Below, in pieces: positions 17,298 to 28,107 of a stretch of 64,000 bases of DNA. The stretch spans positions 310,001-374,000 of the forward strand of contig NZ_JAGWDK010000004.1 in the NCBI RefSeq assembly GCF_018398875.1. The letters run 5' to 3'. A program made the translations under genes and the position numbers. This stretch comes from Bradyrhizobium sp. sGM-13 (lineage in GTDB: Bacteria > Pseudomonadota > Alphaproteobacteria > Rhizobiales > Xanthobacteraceae). The notes under the pieces were generated by a model, which saw only the letters and a list, made by a program, of their open reading frames with translations, had not been told where the DNA came from and searched no databases. Position 1 is the first letter of the stretch; every line of letters starts with the position of its first letter.

Positions 17298-18437
17298 ATG
17301 CGCGGCTCACGGCGGCCTTCGCGAGCATGGAAAATCGGAACCGGGCACGCCCTTGCATGTCTGGCTGCGCTTGCGTTCGCGCTCTTCACCGCCATGTCCG
17401 CCGCCCACGCGCAATCGCCGACGCCCACGCCCACCCCGACACCCACGCCTTCGCCGACGCCCAGCCCCACCCCGACCGTGATCAATTCGACGGTCTCATC
17501 AAGCGCGACACTGACCAATCTCGGCAGCAATTTCCTGGAACGGCTGGGCAGCCAGTCGAGCAATGGCTTCAACCGCCTGCAGCGGACCAATCCGGGCGGG
17601 GGCGGCGCCTCCGAGAGCATGGAAGCGCCGCGCTACCGGACCTGGTTCGAAGGCTACGGGAACTGGACCAAGAACGGCGCGGTCGGCGATTTCGTCGGCG
17701 ACAGCAGAAAGACCTGGGGCGGTGTGGCCGGCATTGGGGCGCGGGTGATGCCGGGCGTCAATATCGGCTTCTCGGTCGACCAGAGCCGCTCGGCAATCGA
17801 TATTCCGTTGGCGCTGCAATCGGCCACCATCGACCTGACTCAGCTCGGTTTCACGGCCTCCGTCGACAGCGGGCCGTGGACCTGGGCCAGCGCAGTCGTG
17901 CACGGCTTTGGCAACATCAATTCGCGCCGAGACACGGGGCTCGGGATTGCGACTGCCGGATACAATGCGCGGCTCGACGGCGTGTTGAGCGAGATCAGCT
18001 ATTACTGGTCCAAGGACCAGGGCCGCGTCGTGCCCAAGGCCGCGTTCGAATATGTCCGCGCCCGGACTGGATCGCTGCAGGAGATCGGCGGCCTCGATCC
18101 CGTGGCGGCAACGGGCGCCACCGTGGAGCGCGCGCGCCTGCTGATCGGCGCGGAGATCGGCCATTACTGGGTCGTCGACGGCAAGATTTTCGACCTGTCG
18201 GGTTACGGCAAGTTCGTCGACAATGTCGTGCAGAATTTCTCCGACATCACCGTCAGCCAGGGCGTGCAGAGCATTACGTTCCAGGGCATCGGCGAGAGCC
18301 GGTATGGCGCCGACGCCGGCGCCTCGGCCTCGCTGAGCCTGACTAATACCGCACGGCTCTACGTCAACTACGACGCCAAACTCCGCGCCGCGATGCAGTC
18401 GCATCAGGGCACGGTGGGGATTGAGTTGAAGTGGTAG
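17298..18437 (+). CDS. Autotransporter-type outer-membrane beta-barrel protein with Pro/Thr-repeat linker
   Basis: A 379-residue exported protein. A long signal peptide covers residues 1-38 (cleavage after SAAHA). It is followed by a PTPTP repeat of about 22 residues, then a short region and a C-terminal barrel of about 260 residues with alternating aromatic strands. The last residue is Trp (GIELKW), the classic outer-membrane insertion signal. No large passenger is present, so it is either a bare barrel or presents only about 60 residues. ATG at 17298 is chosen over an upstream TTG. The GC-rich repeat DNA at about 17420-17480 is low complexity and may vary in length between strains. Confidence 0.82.
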   Translation: MRGSRRPSRAWKIGTGHALACLAALAFALFTAMSAAHAQSPTPTPTPTPTPSPTPSPTPTVINSTVSSSATLTNLGSNFLERLGSQSSNGFNRLQRTNPGGGGASESMEAPRYRTWFEGYGNWTKNGAVGDFVGDSRKTWGGVAGIGARVMPGVNIGFSVDQSRSAIDIPLALQSATIDLTQLGFTASVDSGPWTWASAVVHGFGNINSRRDTGLGIATAGYNARLDGVLSEISYYWSKDQGRVVPKAAFEYVRARTGSLQEIGGLDPVAATGATVERARLLIGAEIGHYWVVDGKIFDLSGYGKFVDNVVQNFSDITVSQGVQSITFQGIGESRYGADAGASASLSLTNTARLYVNYDAKLRAAMQSHQGTVGIELKW

Positions 18438-18552
18438 CGAACTGTACTAGTTCGGCCCACCGCGCCATGCACGGCCGGCCCGCCACTCTGGCGGCGGCTC
18501 GGATATTTCGGGCTGGCCCAAGTGATGACGATTACGATTGTCACATGTCGGG

Positions 18553-18936
18553 CTATATCGGCTTATCGATCGCCTCGCCGCTCTCGGCCCAGTCCTTGAA
18601 CGCGCCGAGATTGTAGACATTGGGGTACCCCATATCCTTGAGCACCTTGCCGCCAAGCGCGGATCGTCCGCCAGACGCGCAATAGAGGATGACCGTCTTG
18701 TCCTTGGCAAAATTCTTGTCGTGGTAGGGCGTCTCAGGATCGGCGCGGAACTCCAGCATGCCGCGAGAGACATGGATGGCTCCTGCGACCTTGCCGCTCT
18801 TCTCCACTTCCGGCGCGTCACGCACGTCGACGACGAGGGTGTTTCCTTTCGCAATCATTTCCTTGGCCTGCGCGGGCGTGATGCGCGGCACCGCTGCGTT
18901 GGCGGCTTCCATCATCTGTTTGACGCTGGCGACCAT
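18553..18936 (-). CDS. Rhodanese-like sulfurtransferase domain protein
   Basis: A 127-residue single rhodanese domain with the active-site loop CASGGRS, whose Cys carries the persulfide. ADFR-type core segments TLVVDVRDAPEVEKSGK and GAIHVSRGMLEF are present. The first in-frame ATG touches the AGGAG ribosome site, so the second ATG at 18936, six bases from it, is the likely start. It follows the AhpD-like gene by about 50 bases on the same strand, suggesting an operon that faces a divergent AraC regulator. The acceptor is unknown. Confidence 0.87.
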   Translation of the reverse strand: MVASVKQMMEAANAAVPRITPAQAKEMIAKGNTLVVDVRDAPEVEKSGKVAGAIHVSRGMLEFRADPETPYHDKNFAKDKTVILYCASGGRSALGGKVLKDMGYPNVYNLGAFKDWAESGEAIDKPI

Positions 18937-18989
18937 GGTCATCTCCTCTTATGCTCGGTTGAAAGTCCTGGGTTGAAAAAATCTCTTCA

Positions 18990-19574
18990 TCAGATCGCTC
19001 GGCCGACCGTCATCGCCTTGCGAAAATCGGCGTCTGCGTCGATGAAGGTCGGCTCCGGGCCGGCGCCGACCGCATCGAAGAACCGCGCGACGAAACAGCG
19101 GAACGCGGCGCAGAGCGCGATGTCGCAGATCTGGACGTCGGTGAAGCCCACCGCCCGCAGCCGCTCGATGTCTTTCGCCGTCACGCGGGACGCGTCGCTT
19201 GCGATCGTTTCGGCATAGCGCAGCATTTCGACGTCCCGTTCGCTTAGTCGCGCCGAGGCGAAGTTGCGTCGCACGGCCATAACCGCTTCCTTCGAGCCGA
19301 GATCAGCGAGAAGCTGCTTGCCGTACACGTGCGAGCAGTAGGTGGACGGCACCTGCTTTGCGGCGACGAATGTGATCAGCCGCCAGTCGCGCGGACTTAG
19401 CGAGAAGCCGGTGCGGATCTTGTCGGCGAACTCCTGGTAGATCGGCAGAAGATCCGGCCGCGCGGTCCAGCAGCGCATCGCGGACATTACGAAGCCGCTT
19501 TGGGCTTTCTGCGCCGCGTAGAGCTCGGCGATGCGGCCTGTCGCCTCAGTTTCGTCAACCGTCTTGAGAAACAT
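18990..19574 (-). CDS. Carboxymuconolactone decarboxylase/AhpD-like protein
   Basis: A 194-residue all-helical protein of the CMD/AhpD superfamily. FLKTVDETEATGRIAELY at the N terminus is typical of the peroxidase-related branch. The usual redox CxxC motif reads YCSHVYG, with one Cys and a His, so classical AhpD disulfide chemistry is doubtful. GGAG lies seven bases before the ATG. It is divergent from an AraC regulator at 19810 and upstream of a rhodanese gene, suggesting a small stress or detoxification unit. Function is inferred only at family level. Confidence 0.75.
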   Translation of the reverse strand: MFLKTVDETEATGRIAELYAAQKAQSGFVMSAMRCWTARPDLLPIYQEFADKIRTGFSLSPRDWRLITFVAAKQVPSTYCSHVYGKQLLADLGSKEAVMAVRRNFASARLSERDVEMLRYAETIASDASRVTAKDIERLRAVGFTDVQICDIALCAAFRCFVARFFDAVGAGPEPTFIDADADFRKAMTVGRAI

Positions 19575-19809
19575 CCAAATCTCCGTTCGTGAAACAATTT
19601 CCGCGGCCAGTGCCGCATAAAATTCGGCCGGTTCTGCCGCGACGGACCGGCTATGGCCCGATCGACCGCATCGGGCGGGCCGGGAAAGCTCGTTTCAACC
19701 GAACCGGACGGTGAACTAAGGCCGGGCCAGCGTTGACACAATGATCGGGGCGCTCAGATTCTTTGCCGAGACGCTGCGCACCGTTTAGTGATCCAGCCCT
19801 GGAGGCCAA

Positions 19810-20841
19810 ATGGACGTTTTGTCCGAGGTTCTGCGCGTCATCCGTGTGTCGGGCGCCATTCATTTCAATGCCGGGTTTACGCGGCCATGGTCGGTCGTGA
19901 CCTCCCCACCGGACTTGCTGGCTTCGCGGCTGATGCCGGGCGCGGAAGCGATCACGCTGTTTCACCTGGCAATGAACGCCGGCTGCTGGATCACATGCGG
20001 CAAGCTCGAACCGATCCGGATTGAGGCCGGCGACGTTCTGGTGTTTCCACGCGGCGATCAGCACGTCATGACCAGCGACCCGGCGCTTTCTCCCGTCACG
20101 ATTGCCAGCATCTTCCCCAAGGCGTCGGCCGAGCAGATCACCTGGGTGAAGCATGGCGGGGGCGGGGAGGAGACGCGCTTTGTGTGCGGCTACCTGCATT
20201 CCGACCAACGGTTCGGGCCGCTGCTCGATGCGATGCCGGCATTCATTTGCGTCCGCCTGCGCGACGGCAAGGTCATCCTCGACGCATTTTCTGATACTGC
20301 GCGCTATGCGGAGCCGGTCACGCTCGATCAGGAGGCCGGCTGGTGGCAGGCTGCGACCGGTCAGCTCATCGCCGAAGCGATGCGGCCAGGTCCCGGAAAC
20401 CGCGCGATGCTCGCGCGCTTGTCCGAGCTGCTCTTCATGGAGGTCGTGCGCTGGCAGCTGATCCATGTCGCCGAGGGGCGTCGCGGCTGGCTGGCGGGCC
20501 TCAACGATCCCCATGTCGGCCGGGCGCTGACGCTGCTTCACGCTGAGCCGGCGCGACCCTGGACCGTCGAGGAACTGGCAGACTGCGCGGCGATCTCGCG
20601 CGCCGCGCTGGGCAAACGCTTCGTCGAGCTGGTCGGCGAGGCGCCGATGACGTATCTGGCCGGATGGCGGATGCACCTCGCCAGGCGACTGCTTCGCGAT
20701 AGCAGCCTCAGCCTTGCCGAGATCGCTTCCCGTGTCGGCTATGAATCCGAAGCCGCCTTCAATCGTGCCTTCAGCCGCCTCGTCGGCGCGCCTCCCGGCA
20801 CATGGCGGCAGAGCAAGGGGCTGTCGCAGGCCAGTGCATGA
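19810..20841 (+). CDS. AraC-family regulator with N-terminal cupin
   Basis: A 343-residue transcription regulator. Residues 1-190 form an AraC cupin_6 domain, with GDVLVFPRGDQHVM as the cupin signature. The C terminus has two helix-turn-helix units (TVEELADCAAISRAALGKRF and LAEIASRVGYESEAAFNRAF). It is divergent from the AhpD-like/rhodanese genes across a 235-base gap and probably controls them. Regulators of this type often respond to reactive electrophiles or oxidants, but the inducer here is unknown. Confidence 0.88.
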   Translation: MDVLSEVLRVIRVSGAIHFNAGFTRPWSVVTSPPDLLASRLMPGAEAITLFHLAMNAGCWITCGKLEPIRIEAGDVLVFPRGDQHVMTSDPALSPVTIASIFPKASAEQITWVKHGGGGEETRFVCGYLHSDQRFGPLLDAMPAFICVRLRDGKVILDAFSDTARYAEPVTLDQEAGWWQAATGQLIAEAMRPGPGNRAMLARLSELLFMEVVRWQLIHVAEGRRGWLAGLNDPHVGRALTLLHAEPARPWTVEELADCAAISRAALGKRFVELVGEAPMTYLAGWRMHLARRLLRDSSLSLAEIASRVGYESEAAFNRAFSRLVGAPPGTWRQSKGLSQASA

Positions 20842-21010
20842 GGTAGGCGTGCCGCGACTCGATTGAAGGATGGCGCGGTGCGCAGCCGCAGAAGTGCGGT
20901 CTCGGAATCTCGATGCCGATCGTGCCGCCGGTTGACGCTTCGGATCGGGAAGCCGCCCACCTGGCGGCTTACTTGAGCAGCATCCGGCGAACGTTCTCGG
21001 AAGTTGTTAC

Positions 21011-22159
21011 TTACGTCCGATCGACCCGGACGACCCTGCCTTTTTCGATCGCAAGCGCCAGCCTGCCGTGCTTCAGCGCCAGCGCCGCTTCGCCGAATAA
21101 TTCGCGGCGCCAGCCGTGCAGGGCAGCGACGTCGGCGTGGTCGTCGGCGGCGATCTGGTCGAGATCGTCAACGGTCGCGATTACCTTGCTGGCGACGGCG
21201 TGGCGCTCCGACGTCATCCGCAGCAGCACTTTCAGGAGTTCGACGGTCGCGGCGCCATTCGAACCGCCGCGCGGTTTTTCGATCTTCGGCAGCGTGGCGT
21301 GATCGCGGGCGAGGCCGCGCTGCACGGCGGCGATGATGTCGCTGCCCCATTTGGAGCGGTCAAAGCCCTTCGGCAACGAGCGCAGGTTGGCGAGACGCTC
21401 GAGCGAGGTCGGGGCGTGGGTGGCGATGTCGCCGACTGCATCGTCCTTCAGCACGCGTGACCGCGGCACGTCGCGGCTTTGCGCTTCCTGCTCGCGCCAG
21501 GCCGCGACTTCGATCAGCACGGCAAGCTCCTTCGGCTTGCGGACCCTACTCTTGAGCCGCTCCCAGGCGCGCTCGGGGTGGAAATCGTAGGTCCTTGGCG
21601 AGGTCAGGACTTCCATCTCCTCGCTGACCCAGTCGCTGCGGCCGCGCTTCTTCAGGTCGGCATCGAGGGCGGCAAAGACGTCGCGCAAATGAGTGACATC
21701 AGAGATCGCGTAATGCATCTGCTCCGGCGTCAGCGGCCGGCGCGACCAGTCGGTGAAGCGGTGGGTCTTGTCCGGCCGGTGGCCGGTGACGCGCTCGACG
21801 AGCTGGTCATAGGCGATGCTGTCGCCATAGCCCAGCACCATCGCCGCGACCTGCGTGTCGAAGATCGGGTGCGGAATGGTGCCGGACTGGTGCCAGACGA
21901 TTTCGATGTCTTGGCGGGCGGCGTGAAACACCTTCAGCACCGCCTCGTTTCCCATCAGGTCGAAGAACGGCTTGAGGTCGATGCCGGGTGCCAGCGTGTC
22001 GATCACGACGGCCTCGTCCGGGCTCGCCATCTGTACGACGCAGAGCAGGGGGTAATAGGTCGTCTCCCGCAGGAACTCGGTATCGACTGTGATGACCTTG
22101 TGTTGGGCGAGCCGGGAGCAGGCGGCGGCGAGGTCGGAAGTGGTGGTAATCAGATCCAT
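21011..22159 (-). CDS. rnd: Ribonuclease D
   Basis: A 382-residue DEDD-family 3-prime to 5-prime exonuclease that trims tRNA precursors. ExoI is [11 protein letters not shown], ExoII is around HAARQDIE, and ExoIII is YAISDVTHL with the Tyr and Asp. C-terminal HRDC-type helical segments follow. The start is ATG at 22159 ([10 protein letters not shown]); the frame extends upstream but without family similarity. Confidence 0.93.
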   Translation of the reverse strand: MDLITTTSDLAAACSRLAQHKVITVDTEFLRETTYYPLLCVVQMASPDEAVVIDTLAPGIDLKPFFDLMGNEAVLKVFHAARQDIEIVWHQSGTIPHPIFDTQVAAMVLGYGDSIAYDQLVERVTGHRPDKTHRFTDWSRRPLTPEQMHYAISDVTHLRDVFAALDADLKKRGRSDWVSEEMEVLTSPRTYDFHPERAWERLKSRVRKPKELAVLIEVAAWREQEAQSRDVPRSRVLKDDAVGDIATHAPTSLERLANLRSLPKGFDRSKWGSDIIAAVQRGLARDHATLPKIEKPRGGSNGAATVELLKVLLRMTSERHAVASKVIATVDDLDQIAADDHADVAALHGWRRELFGEAALALKHGRLALAIEKGRVVRVDRT

Positions 22160-22410
22160 GAACAATCCATGACGCGTCGGACAGGCGTTCTGCCGAAAAC
22201 GCTGATATGTCAAGGGTGTCGCGGAGGATTTGAGCCCTGCATTTGAGCCTGAGCACGGCTTTTTTGCGTCGATTTGGCGGGCAAACCGGGAACGTCATCG
22301 CGTGGCTCGACCGGGCGACCCAGTATTCCAGAGACGCTGGTGATTAATCGAGAGGCCGCGGCGTGCTGGATACCCGCCTTCGCGGTAAGACGATGCTGCC
22401 TGGAAGTCGA

Positions 22411-22545
22411 TCACTCGTAGCGCACGTGCCGCGGCCGGCGCCGGCCGGACGGGATCGCGAGCACGGCAAGGCAGAGCGCAATCATCGCCATTCCTATGAG
22501 TTCGAAAGCAAACGCGTCCACGGCAATTCTCCCCCAGTAATCCAT
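22411..22545 (-). CDS. Small single-helix membrane protein, uncharacterised
   Basis: A 44-residue reading frame, too short for usual gene cutoffs. It starts MDYWGRIAVDAF, has one hydrophobic helix at about residues 8-32 (LIGMAMIALCLAVLAI) and ends in a basic tail, RRRPRH. The positive-inside rule puts the C terminus in the cytoplasm. Codon use is GC-rich at third positions like its neighbours. No clear ribosome site is seen before the ATG. It lies in the 506-base gap between rnd and selO; otherwise that gap shows no gene. Confidence 0.45.
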   Translation of the reverse strand: MDYWGRIAVDAFAFELIGMAMIALCLAVLAIPSGRRRPRHVRYE

Positions 22546-22665
22546 TAGAATTGTGGGGAGTGCATTGAGCTTTTCTTAATTTATGGAACCGCGGTAGATG
22601 CGCATGCTGCGGATGGTGGACGCGCGCTTAAGGAGTTGGGTTAACGCGGAGGCTTCGTCCTGCGC

Positions 22666-24138
22666 TCACGTCCCACAAAACGTCCGCAGCACGCGTTCGT
22701 CCGGCAATGGCGGATCGGCATAGCCTGCGAACTCAGGTTGATCTTCGTACGGCTTCGACAGCACCGTCAGCAATTCCTCAAATGGCGCGTAGTCGTTGTT
22801 GACGGCGGCCGCGATCACGGCTTCGACGCGGTGGTTGCGCGGAATGAAGGCCGGATTGACCGCGCGCATCGCGGCCTGCCGTTCGCTCGCGGATTGCGGC
22901 TCGTCGGCGATACGCTTTCGCCACCGCGCGGCCCATTCGTCGAAGGCGGTGGGGTCGGTGAACTGATCCCTGACCTTGTCGTCGGCGCCATCGCCGGCGG
23001 CATCGGTGAGGCGTCGGAAGGTGAGGGTGAAGTCGGCGGTGTTCTTCGCCATGGCGTCGAGCAGATCCTGGATCAAGGCTTCGTCGCCGTCGCGTTCGGT
23101 GAACAGGCCGATCTTTTTGCGCAGTCCGGCCTGATAGGCGGCGGTGAATTTGTCGGCGAATTCGCCGAGGATGAACTGCGCCTGTTCGATCGCCTTGTCC
23201 TGGTCGTCGGAGAACAGCCGCAGCAGGCATTCGGCGAGCCGCGTCAGATTCCACAGCGCGATGCGCGGCTGGTTGGCATAGGCGTAGCGGCCCATCTCGT
23301 CGATCGAGGAGAACACCTGTGCGGGGTTGTACTCGTCCATGAAGGCGCAGGGGCCGTAATCGATGGTCTCGCCGGAGATCGAGGTGTTATCAGTGTTCAT
23401 GACGCCGTGGATGAAGCCGACCAGAAGCCAGCGCGCGATGAGATCGGCCTGCCGGGCGACGACGCCTTCGAGCAACGCGTGATAGGGACGCTCGGCCTTC
23501 GCCACCCCCGGATAGTGCCTGGCGATGACGTGGTCGGCGAGCTTGCGCACACCATCGGTGTCGCCGCGCGCGGCGAAGAACTGGAAGGTGCCGACGCGAA
23601 CATGGCTTGCGGCCACGCGCGTGAGCACCGCGCCGGGCAGCATGGTCTCGCGCATCACGTCCTCGCCCGTGACGACTGCGGCGAGCGAACGGGTGGTGGG
23701 AATGCCGAGCGCAAACATCGCCTCGCTAACGATGTATTCGCGCAAGACCGGCCCAAGCGCGGCGCGGCCATCACCCCGGCGCGAGAATGGTGTAGGCCCG
23801 CTGCCCTTGAGCTGGATGTCGCGGCGGCCGCCGTCCTTGTCGATGACCTCGCCGAGCAGGATGGCGCGGCCATCGCCGAGCTGGGGCACGAACTGGCCGA
23901 ACTGGTGGCCGGCATAGGCCATCGCAATCGGATCGGCGCCCTCAGGCACGCGCTTTCCGGCGAGGATTTCCGCACCTTCGGGGGTTTCCAGCACATCGGG
24001 ATCGAGGCCGAGCTGGACGGCCAGCGCCCGGTTCAGCTTGATCAGCCTCGGAGCAGCGACCGGGGTAGGGGCGACGCGGGCGAAAAAGTTCGCCGGCAGC
24101 GCCGAATAAGTGTTCTGGAACGGGAAATGAATGGTCAT
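22666..24138 (-). CDS. selO: Protein adenylyltransferase SelO (YdiU family)
   Basis: A 490-residue pseudokinase-fold enzyme. It transfers AMP to Ser/Thr/Tyr hydroxyls of target proteins, linked to redox stress in E. coli and mitochondria. Typical segments are [37 protein letters not shown] and [24 protein letters not shown]. The protein ends RTFCGT: a Cys three residues from the end sits where vertebrate homologues carry selenocysteine. It is divergent from aspS. Confidence 0.94.
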   Translation of the reverse strand: MTIHFPFQNTYSALPANFFARVAPTPVAAPRLIKLNRALAVQLGLDPDVLETPEGAEILAGKRVPEGADPIAMAYAGHQFGQFVPQLGDGRAILLGEVIDKDGGRRDIQLKGSGPTPFSRRGDGRAALGPVLREYIVSEAMFALGIPTTRSLAAVVTGEDVMRETMLPGAVLTRVAASHVRVGTFQFFAARGDTDGVRKLADHVIARHYPGVAKAERPYHALLEGVVARQADLIARWLLVGFIHGVMNTDNTSISGETIDYGPCAFMDEYNPAQVFSSIDEMGRYAYANQPRIALWNLTRLAECLLRLFSDDQDKAIEQAQFILGEFADKFTAAYQAGLRKKIGLFTERDGDEALIQDLLDAMAKNTADFTLTFRRLTDAAGDGADDKVRDQFTDPTAFDEWAARWRKRIADEPQSASERQAAMRAVNPAFIPRNHRVEAVIAAAVNNDYAPFEELLTVLSKPYEDQPEFAGYADPPLPDERVLRTFCGT

Positions 24139-24329
24139 GACCTAAAGATAGGCGCGGGCGGGGAATAGGCAAACGCTCCAAACGCCGGCCTGCCGAAATG
24201 GCCGTTTTTCAGCCGAAAACAGCCCCGCCATTGGTTGCCGCCCCCGGCTGCGTCGGGTAAACCCTCCGCAACTTCGGACCGGCTTTGGCCCCCGATTCTC
24301 AATCTTCGACATCTGTTTTTGGGACTTCC

Positions 24330-26105
24330 ATGCATCGCTACCGGTCACATACATGCGGCGCTCTCCGTGAGAGCGACATCGGGCAGATCGCCCGTCTTTC
24401 CGGCTGGTGCCATCGCATCCGCGACCATGGCGGTGTGCTGTTCATCGATTTGCGCGACCATTACGGCATCACCCAATGCGTCGCCGACCCGGACTCGCCG
24501 GCGTTCAAGGAAGTGGAAAAGTTCCGCTCGGAATGGGTGGTGCGGATCGATGGCAAGGTGCGCCGCCGTCCCGAGGGTACCGACAACCCGGAACTGCCGA
24601 CCGGCAGGGTCGAAGTTTACGTTAGCGAGATCGAGGTGCTGGGACCTGCCGGCGAACTGCCGCTGCCGGTGTTCGGGGAGCAGGAATATCCCGAAGACAT
24701 CAGGCTCAAGTACCGCTTCCTCGACCTTCGTCGCGAGAAGCTGCACCAGAACATCATGACCCGCGGCGCGATCGTCGATTCCATGCGCCGGCGGATGAAG
24801 GAGCAGGGGTTCTTCGAGTTCCAGACCCCGATCCTGACCGCGTCCTCGCCGGAAGGCGCGCGCGACTTTCTGGTGCCGTCGCGGATCCATCCGGGAAAAT
24901 TCTATGCGCTGCCGCAGGCGCCGCAGCAATACAAGCAGCTCCTGATGATGAGCGGCTTCGACCGCTATTTCCAGATCGCGCCGTGTTTCCGCGACGAGGA
25001 CCCGCGCGCTGACCGCCTGCCGGGCGAGTTTTATCAGCTCGACGTCGAGATGAGCTTCGTCACGCAGGAGGACGTGTTTGAGGCGATGGAGCCGGTTGTC
25101 ACCGGCGTGTTCGAGGAGTTTGCCAAGGGCAAGCCGGTGACCAAAGGCTGGCCGCGGATTCCGTTTGCGGAAGCCTTACGCAAATACGGCACCGACAAGC
25201 CGGACCTGCGCAACCCGATTGTGATGCAGGACGTCTCCGAGCACTTCCGCGGCTCCGGCTTCAAGGTATTCGCGCGGATGCTGGAAGACCCGAAGAACCA
25301 GGTCTGGGCGATCCCGGGCGTGGGCGGCGGCTCACGCGCGTTCTGCGACCGGATGAACTCATGGGCGCAGGGTGAAGGCCAGCCCGGCCTCGGCTACATC
25401 ATGTGGCGCGAGGGTGGCGAGGGTGCGGGTCCGCTCGCCAACAATATCGGTGCGGAGCGGACGGCTGCGATCCGTGCCCAGCTCGGCATGAAGGAGGGCG
25501 ATGCGGCCTTCTTCGTCGCGGGCGATCCGGAAAAATTCTGGAAGTTTTCGGGCCTCGCCCGAACCAAGGTGGGTGAGGAATTGAACCTGATCGACAAGGA
25601 TCGGTTCGAGCTCGCCTGGATCGTCGACTTCCCGATGTACGAGTACAACGAGGAAGACAAGAAGGTCGACTTCTCGCATAACCCGTTCTCGATGCCGCAA
25701 GGTGGACTGGACGCGCTCAACGGGCAGGACCCGCTGACCATCAAGGCGTTCCAGTACGACATCACCTGCAACGGCTACGAGATCGCCTCCGGCGGCATCC
25801 GCAACCACAAGCCGGAAGCCATGGTGAAGGCGTTCGAGATCGCGGGCTATGGCGAGAAGGACGTCGTCGAGCGCTTCGGCGGCATGTATCGCGCGTTCCA
25901 GTACGGCGCCCCGCCGCATGGCGGCATGGCGGCCGGCGTCGACCGCATCGTGATGCTGCTGTGCGGCACCACGAACCTGCGCGAAATCTCGCTGTTCCCG
26001 ATGAACCAGCAGGCTGTGGACCTCCTGATGGGTGCGCCGTCGGAGGTCACCATCAAGCAGCTCCGCGAGCTCCACATCCGGCTCAACCTGCCGGACAAGG
26101 GATAA
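24330..26105 (+). CDS. aspS: Aspartate--tRNA(Asp/Asn) ligase
   Basis: A 590-residue class II synthetase of the bacterial type. It has an N-terminal OB anticodon-binding domain ([16 protein letters not shown]), motif 2 ([19 protein letters not shown]), the bacterial GAD insertion, and motif 3 ([13 protein letters not shown]). ATG at 24330 is the usual start ([13 protein letters not shown]). Many alphaproteobacteria use a non-discriminating AspRS with the GatCAB amidotransferase; I cannot tell which type this is. It converges on the AsmA-like gene with a shared hairpin. Confidence 0.95.
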   Translation: MHRYRSHTCGALRESDIGQIARLSGWCHRIRDHGGVLFIDLRDHYGITQCVADPDSPAFKEVEKFRSEWVVRIDGKVRRRPEGTDNPELPTGRVEVYVSEIEVLGPAGELPLPVFGEQEYPEDIRLKYRFLDLRREKLHQNIMTRGAIVDSMRRRMKEQGFFEFQTPILTASSPEGARDFLVPSRIHPGKFYALPQAPQQYKQLLMMSGFDRYFQIAPCFRDEDPRADRLPGEFYQLDVEMSFVTQEDVFEAMEPVVTGVFEEFAKGKPVTKGWPRIPFAEALRKYGTDKPDLRNPIVMQDVSEHFRGSGFKVFARMLEDPKNQVWAIPGVGGGSRAFCDRMNSWAQGEGQPGLGYIMWREGGEGAGPLANNIGAERTAAIRAQLGMKEGDAAFFVAGDPEKFWKFSGLARTKVGEELNLIDKDRFELAWIVDFPMYEYNEEDKKVDFSHNPFSMPQGGLDALNGQDPLTIKAFQYDITCNGYEIASGGIRNHKPEAMVKAFEIAGYGEKDVVERFGGMYRAFQYGAPPHGGMAAGVDRIVMLLCGTTNLREISLFPMNQQAVDLLMGAPSEVTIKQLRELHIRLNLPDKG

Positions 26106-26113
26106 TCGGGCAC

Positions 26114-26136
26114 GCGACGGCTCAGAGCGCCGTCGC
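26114..26136. terminator. Hairpin between convergent aspS and AsmA-like genes
   Basis: GCGACGGC at 26114-26121 and GCCGTCGC at 26129-26136 form a perfect 8-bp stem with a seven-base loop. It begins 9 bases after the aspS stop and overlaps the last codons of the opposite gene. No T tract is present on either side. It could end both transcripts, but with modest strength. Confidence 0.5.
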
Positions 26137-28107
26137 TGCCTCCAGCCGAAACTGCGACAAGGCGATGAGCGGATCGGTCTGAAGCAGATGGAATAGCTGC
26201 ATAGCCGGTACCTTGCCGAGCGGCGTAAGCTTGATCGTGAGGGTTGTTCCCGGCGTCTCGATGAAGCGCGCCAGCGAATCCACCATTGCATCTGCATCGG
26301 GATTGCTGGCCGCTGTTTTGGCGCCGGTGTCCCTGACGTCCTGGACAATGGCCTGTCGCGCCGCGTCGCGGCTGATGTTTTGCATCCGGGCATAATGGGC
26401 GACCGCGCGATCAACGGCACCGAGATCGCGCACCGTGAGTTCGATTCCGCCGGCCTCGATTTGCGTCGCCATGGCGGCTGCCTGAAGCGGATTGATCGAG
26501 AAAACCTCGCGCGGCACGTTGGCGAGCGAAATTCTTGCGAACGCTTTCAGCATGCCACCAAGCTCGACCGTTGCCGGCTCCAGCACGAATGAGCGTGATG
26601 CTTCGGTCCACACCGTGCCGAGATCGAGATCGAGCGCCAACTTGTCGAGGCCCGTGGCAATCAGCATTCGCTGGCCGGGATGCGTGGTGTCCAGGGGACC
26701 GGACATCTTCGCGATCAGCCGTGCCTTGCTCGGGATAGGTCCGACGAATTGCCCCCAATCGAGGCTGACGAGGTCGACGTTGAGCGGTCTACCGGTGTTC
26801 TTGTAGGGCGCAGTGAAGCCTTTGAGCTCGGCGCCCTCGAGCAGGGAGATCATACCGAGCGCTAGGTCAGGCGATGGCGGTTGCGCCGGATTCGAGAACT
26901 GCGCGGTCATGCGCAACAAGCCGGCAATATCCACGCTCTTGAGGGCGAAGCGGCTGAGCTTGACGGGGGGACCCTGCGGCGTGCGGCCGTCAAAACCCTC
27001 GACTGCGAATTCGCCCGTCTTTCCGTTCTCCAGACTGAAGCGCATCGACGCGAGCTTGAAGCCGCCCTCCGGCATATCCATCGAAAGACCGCGTATCTCG
27101 GCGTTTCCAATGCGCATGCCCTCGTAGATTTTGGCTGCCCGTTCCATCATTTCGCGCGCCTGCGCCGGCGTGGGCTGGGCCGTGCCGGGCGGTATCGTTG
27201 CCAGCAGCGCAGCCAATTGCAGCCGCGAGGGCCGCGCCCCGATATCGTCGGCCGTCAGTCCCTCGATACGCACCGCCGGACCTTGCCCTGAGGTGATCGT
27301 ATAGGCGCCGGCGCTAATCTGCCGGTAAACGCGATAGTATTGGTCGTCATTGGCGCGCTGCGGATCGAGGATGGCTGCGGCGGCTACCATATCGACGTCC
27401 TGGGCAGCGAGATTGGCCAGCTCTCCGGTCACCTTCTCGGACTTGCCCTTCAGTTGCGTGGTCGCGGTGAATGTCATTCGGTCGAGAGTGACGGCGGCGA
27501 TCTTGCCGGCCTTCATGTTGCGCAGCGTAAGGTTGGAGTAGGCGAATTCTCCCTTCCCCAGCGCCGGGTTTCCGGAGTTCATGGTGCCGGCAACACTGGG
27601 TGCCGTGATCGAGGAGGCGGTGAGTGCACCAAACTGTTCGATAAGCAATCGATACTGGTCTATCGTCGACGAGGACGCCGGTGGCCGCGGCAGACTTGCC
27701 GGACCGGAAAAATCCTTCGCCGCGATCCGCGGCACCCTGTAGGTGACTTGCCAATCTGCCCCTGCCGGCATGCTGGCATTGATTTCGAGGTCGATCGCCT
27801 CGATGGCATCGGCCGAGAAGCGCGTCGCATCCGGCCGACCGACACCGGAGGCATTGATGCTGGCAACCTTCACGCGCACCGGCGGCTGCGATGCCGATTC
27901 AGTCGCAATATCTTCTACCCTGAGCGTGCGGCTCTTCAGGTCGAACGACACCTTGCCGTGGCTGGCCTTGCCACCGCTGGCTCTGATCTGCTCGAACGCG
28001 GCGTCGACCTCGCGCGTGATTCGATGCTGGGTGTAGTACTCGAAGCCGAAGAAGCCGCCCACCACGATCACGACCGCGGCGACCAGACCCAGCAATATCT
28101 TTACCAT
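26122..28107 (-). CDS. Large membrane-anchored periplasmic protein, AsmA/DUF945-like, uncharacterised
   Basis: A 661-residue protein. One N-terminal anchor helix (VKILLGLVAAVVIVVGGFFGF) is followed by a large beta-rich periplasmic region. Repeated segments such as FDLKSRTLRVEDI and MTFTATTQLKGKSEKV resemble repeats of AsmA-like and DUF945-like proteins, which may bridge or transport phospholipids. ATG at 28107 is favoured by GGAG about ten bases upstream; longer starts (ATG 28131, TTG 28164) lack ribosome sites. It is divergent from maeB. I do not recognise a more specific function. Confidence 0.7.
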   Translation of the reverse strand: MVKILLGLVAAVVIVVGGFFGFEYYTQHRITREVDAAFEQIRASGGKASHGKVSFDLKSRTLRVEDIATESASQPPVRVKVASINASGVGRPDATRFSADAIEAIDLEINASMPAGADWQVTYRVPRIAAKDFSGPASLPRPPASSSTIDQYRLLIEQFGALTASSITAPSVAGTMNSGNPALGKGEFAYSNLTLRNMKAGKIAAVTLDRMTFTATTQLKGKSEKVTGELANLAAQDVDMVAAAAILDPQRANDDQYYRVYRQISAGAYTITSGQGPAVRIEGLTADDIGARPSRLQLAALLATIPPGTAQPTPAQAREMMERAAKIYEGMRIGNAEIRGLSMDMPEGGFKLASMRFSLENGKTGEFAVEGFDGRTPQGPPVKLSRFALKSVDIAGLLRMTAQFSNPAQPPSPDLALGMISLLEGAELKGFTAPYKNTGRPLNVDLVSLDWGQFVGPIPSKARLIAKMSGPLDTTHPGQRMLIATGLDKLALDLDLGTVWTEASRSFVLEPATVELGGMLKAFARISLANVPREVFSINPLQAAAMATQIEAGGIELTVRDLGAVDRAVAHYARMQNISRDAARQAIVQDVRDTGAKTAASNPDADAMVDSLARFIETPGTTLTIKLTPLGKVPAMQLFHLLQTDPLIALSQFRLEAATAL

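Noticed and set aside
17150-18346. 398-codon plus frame overlapping the autotransporter gene
   Set aside because: The neighbouring frame has a signal peptide and barrel ending in Trp; this frame is Arg-rich without features.
22738-24168. 476-codon plus frame opposite selO
   Set aside because: SelO on the minus strand has full-length family motifs; the plus frame is an antisense shadow produced by GC-rich codon bias.
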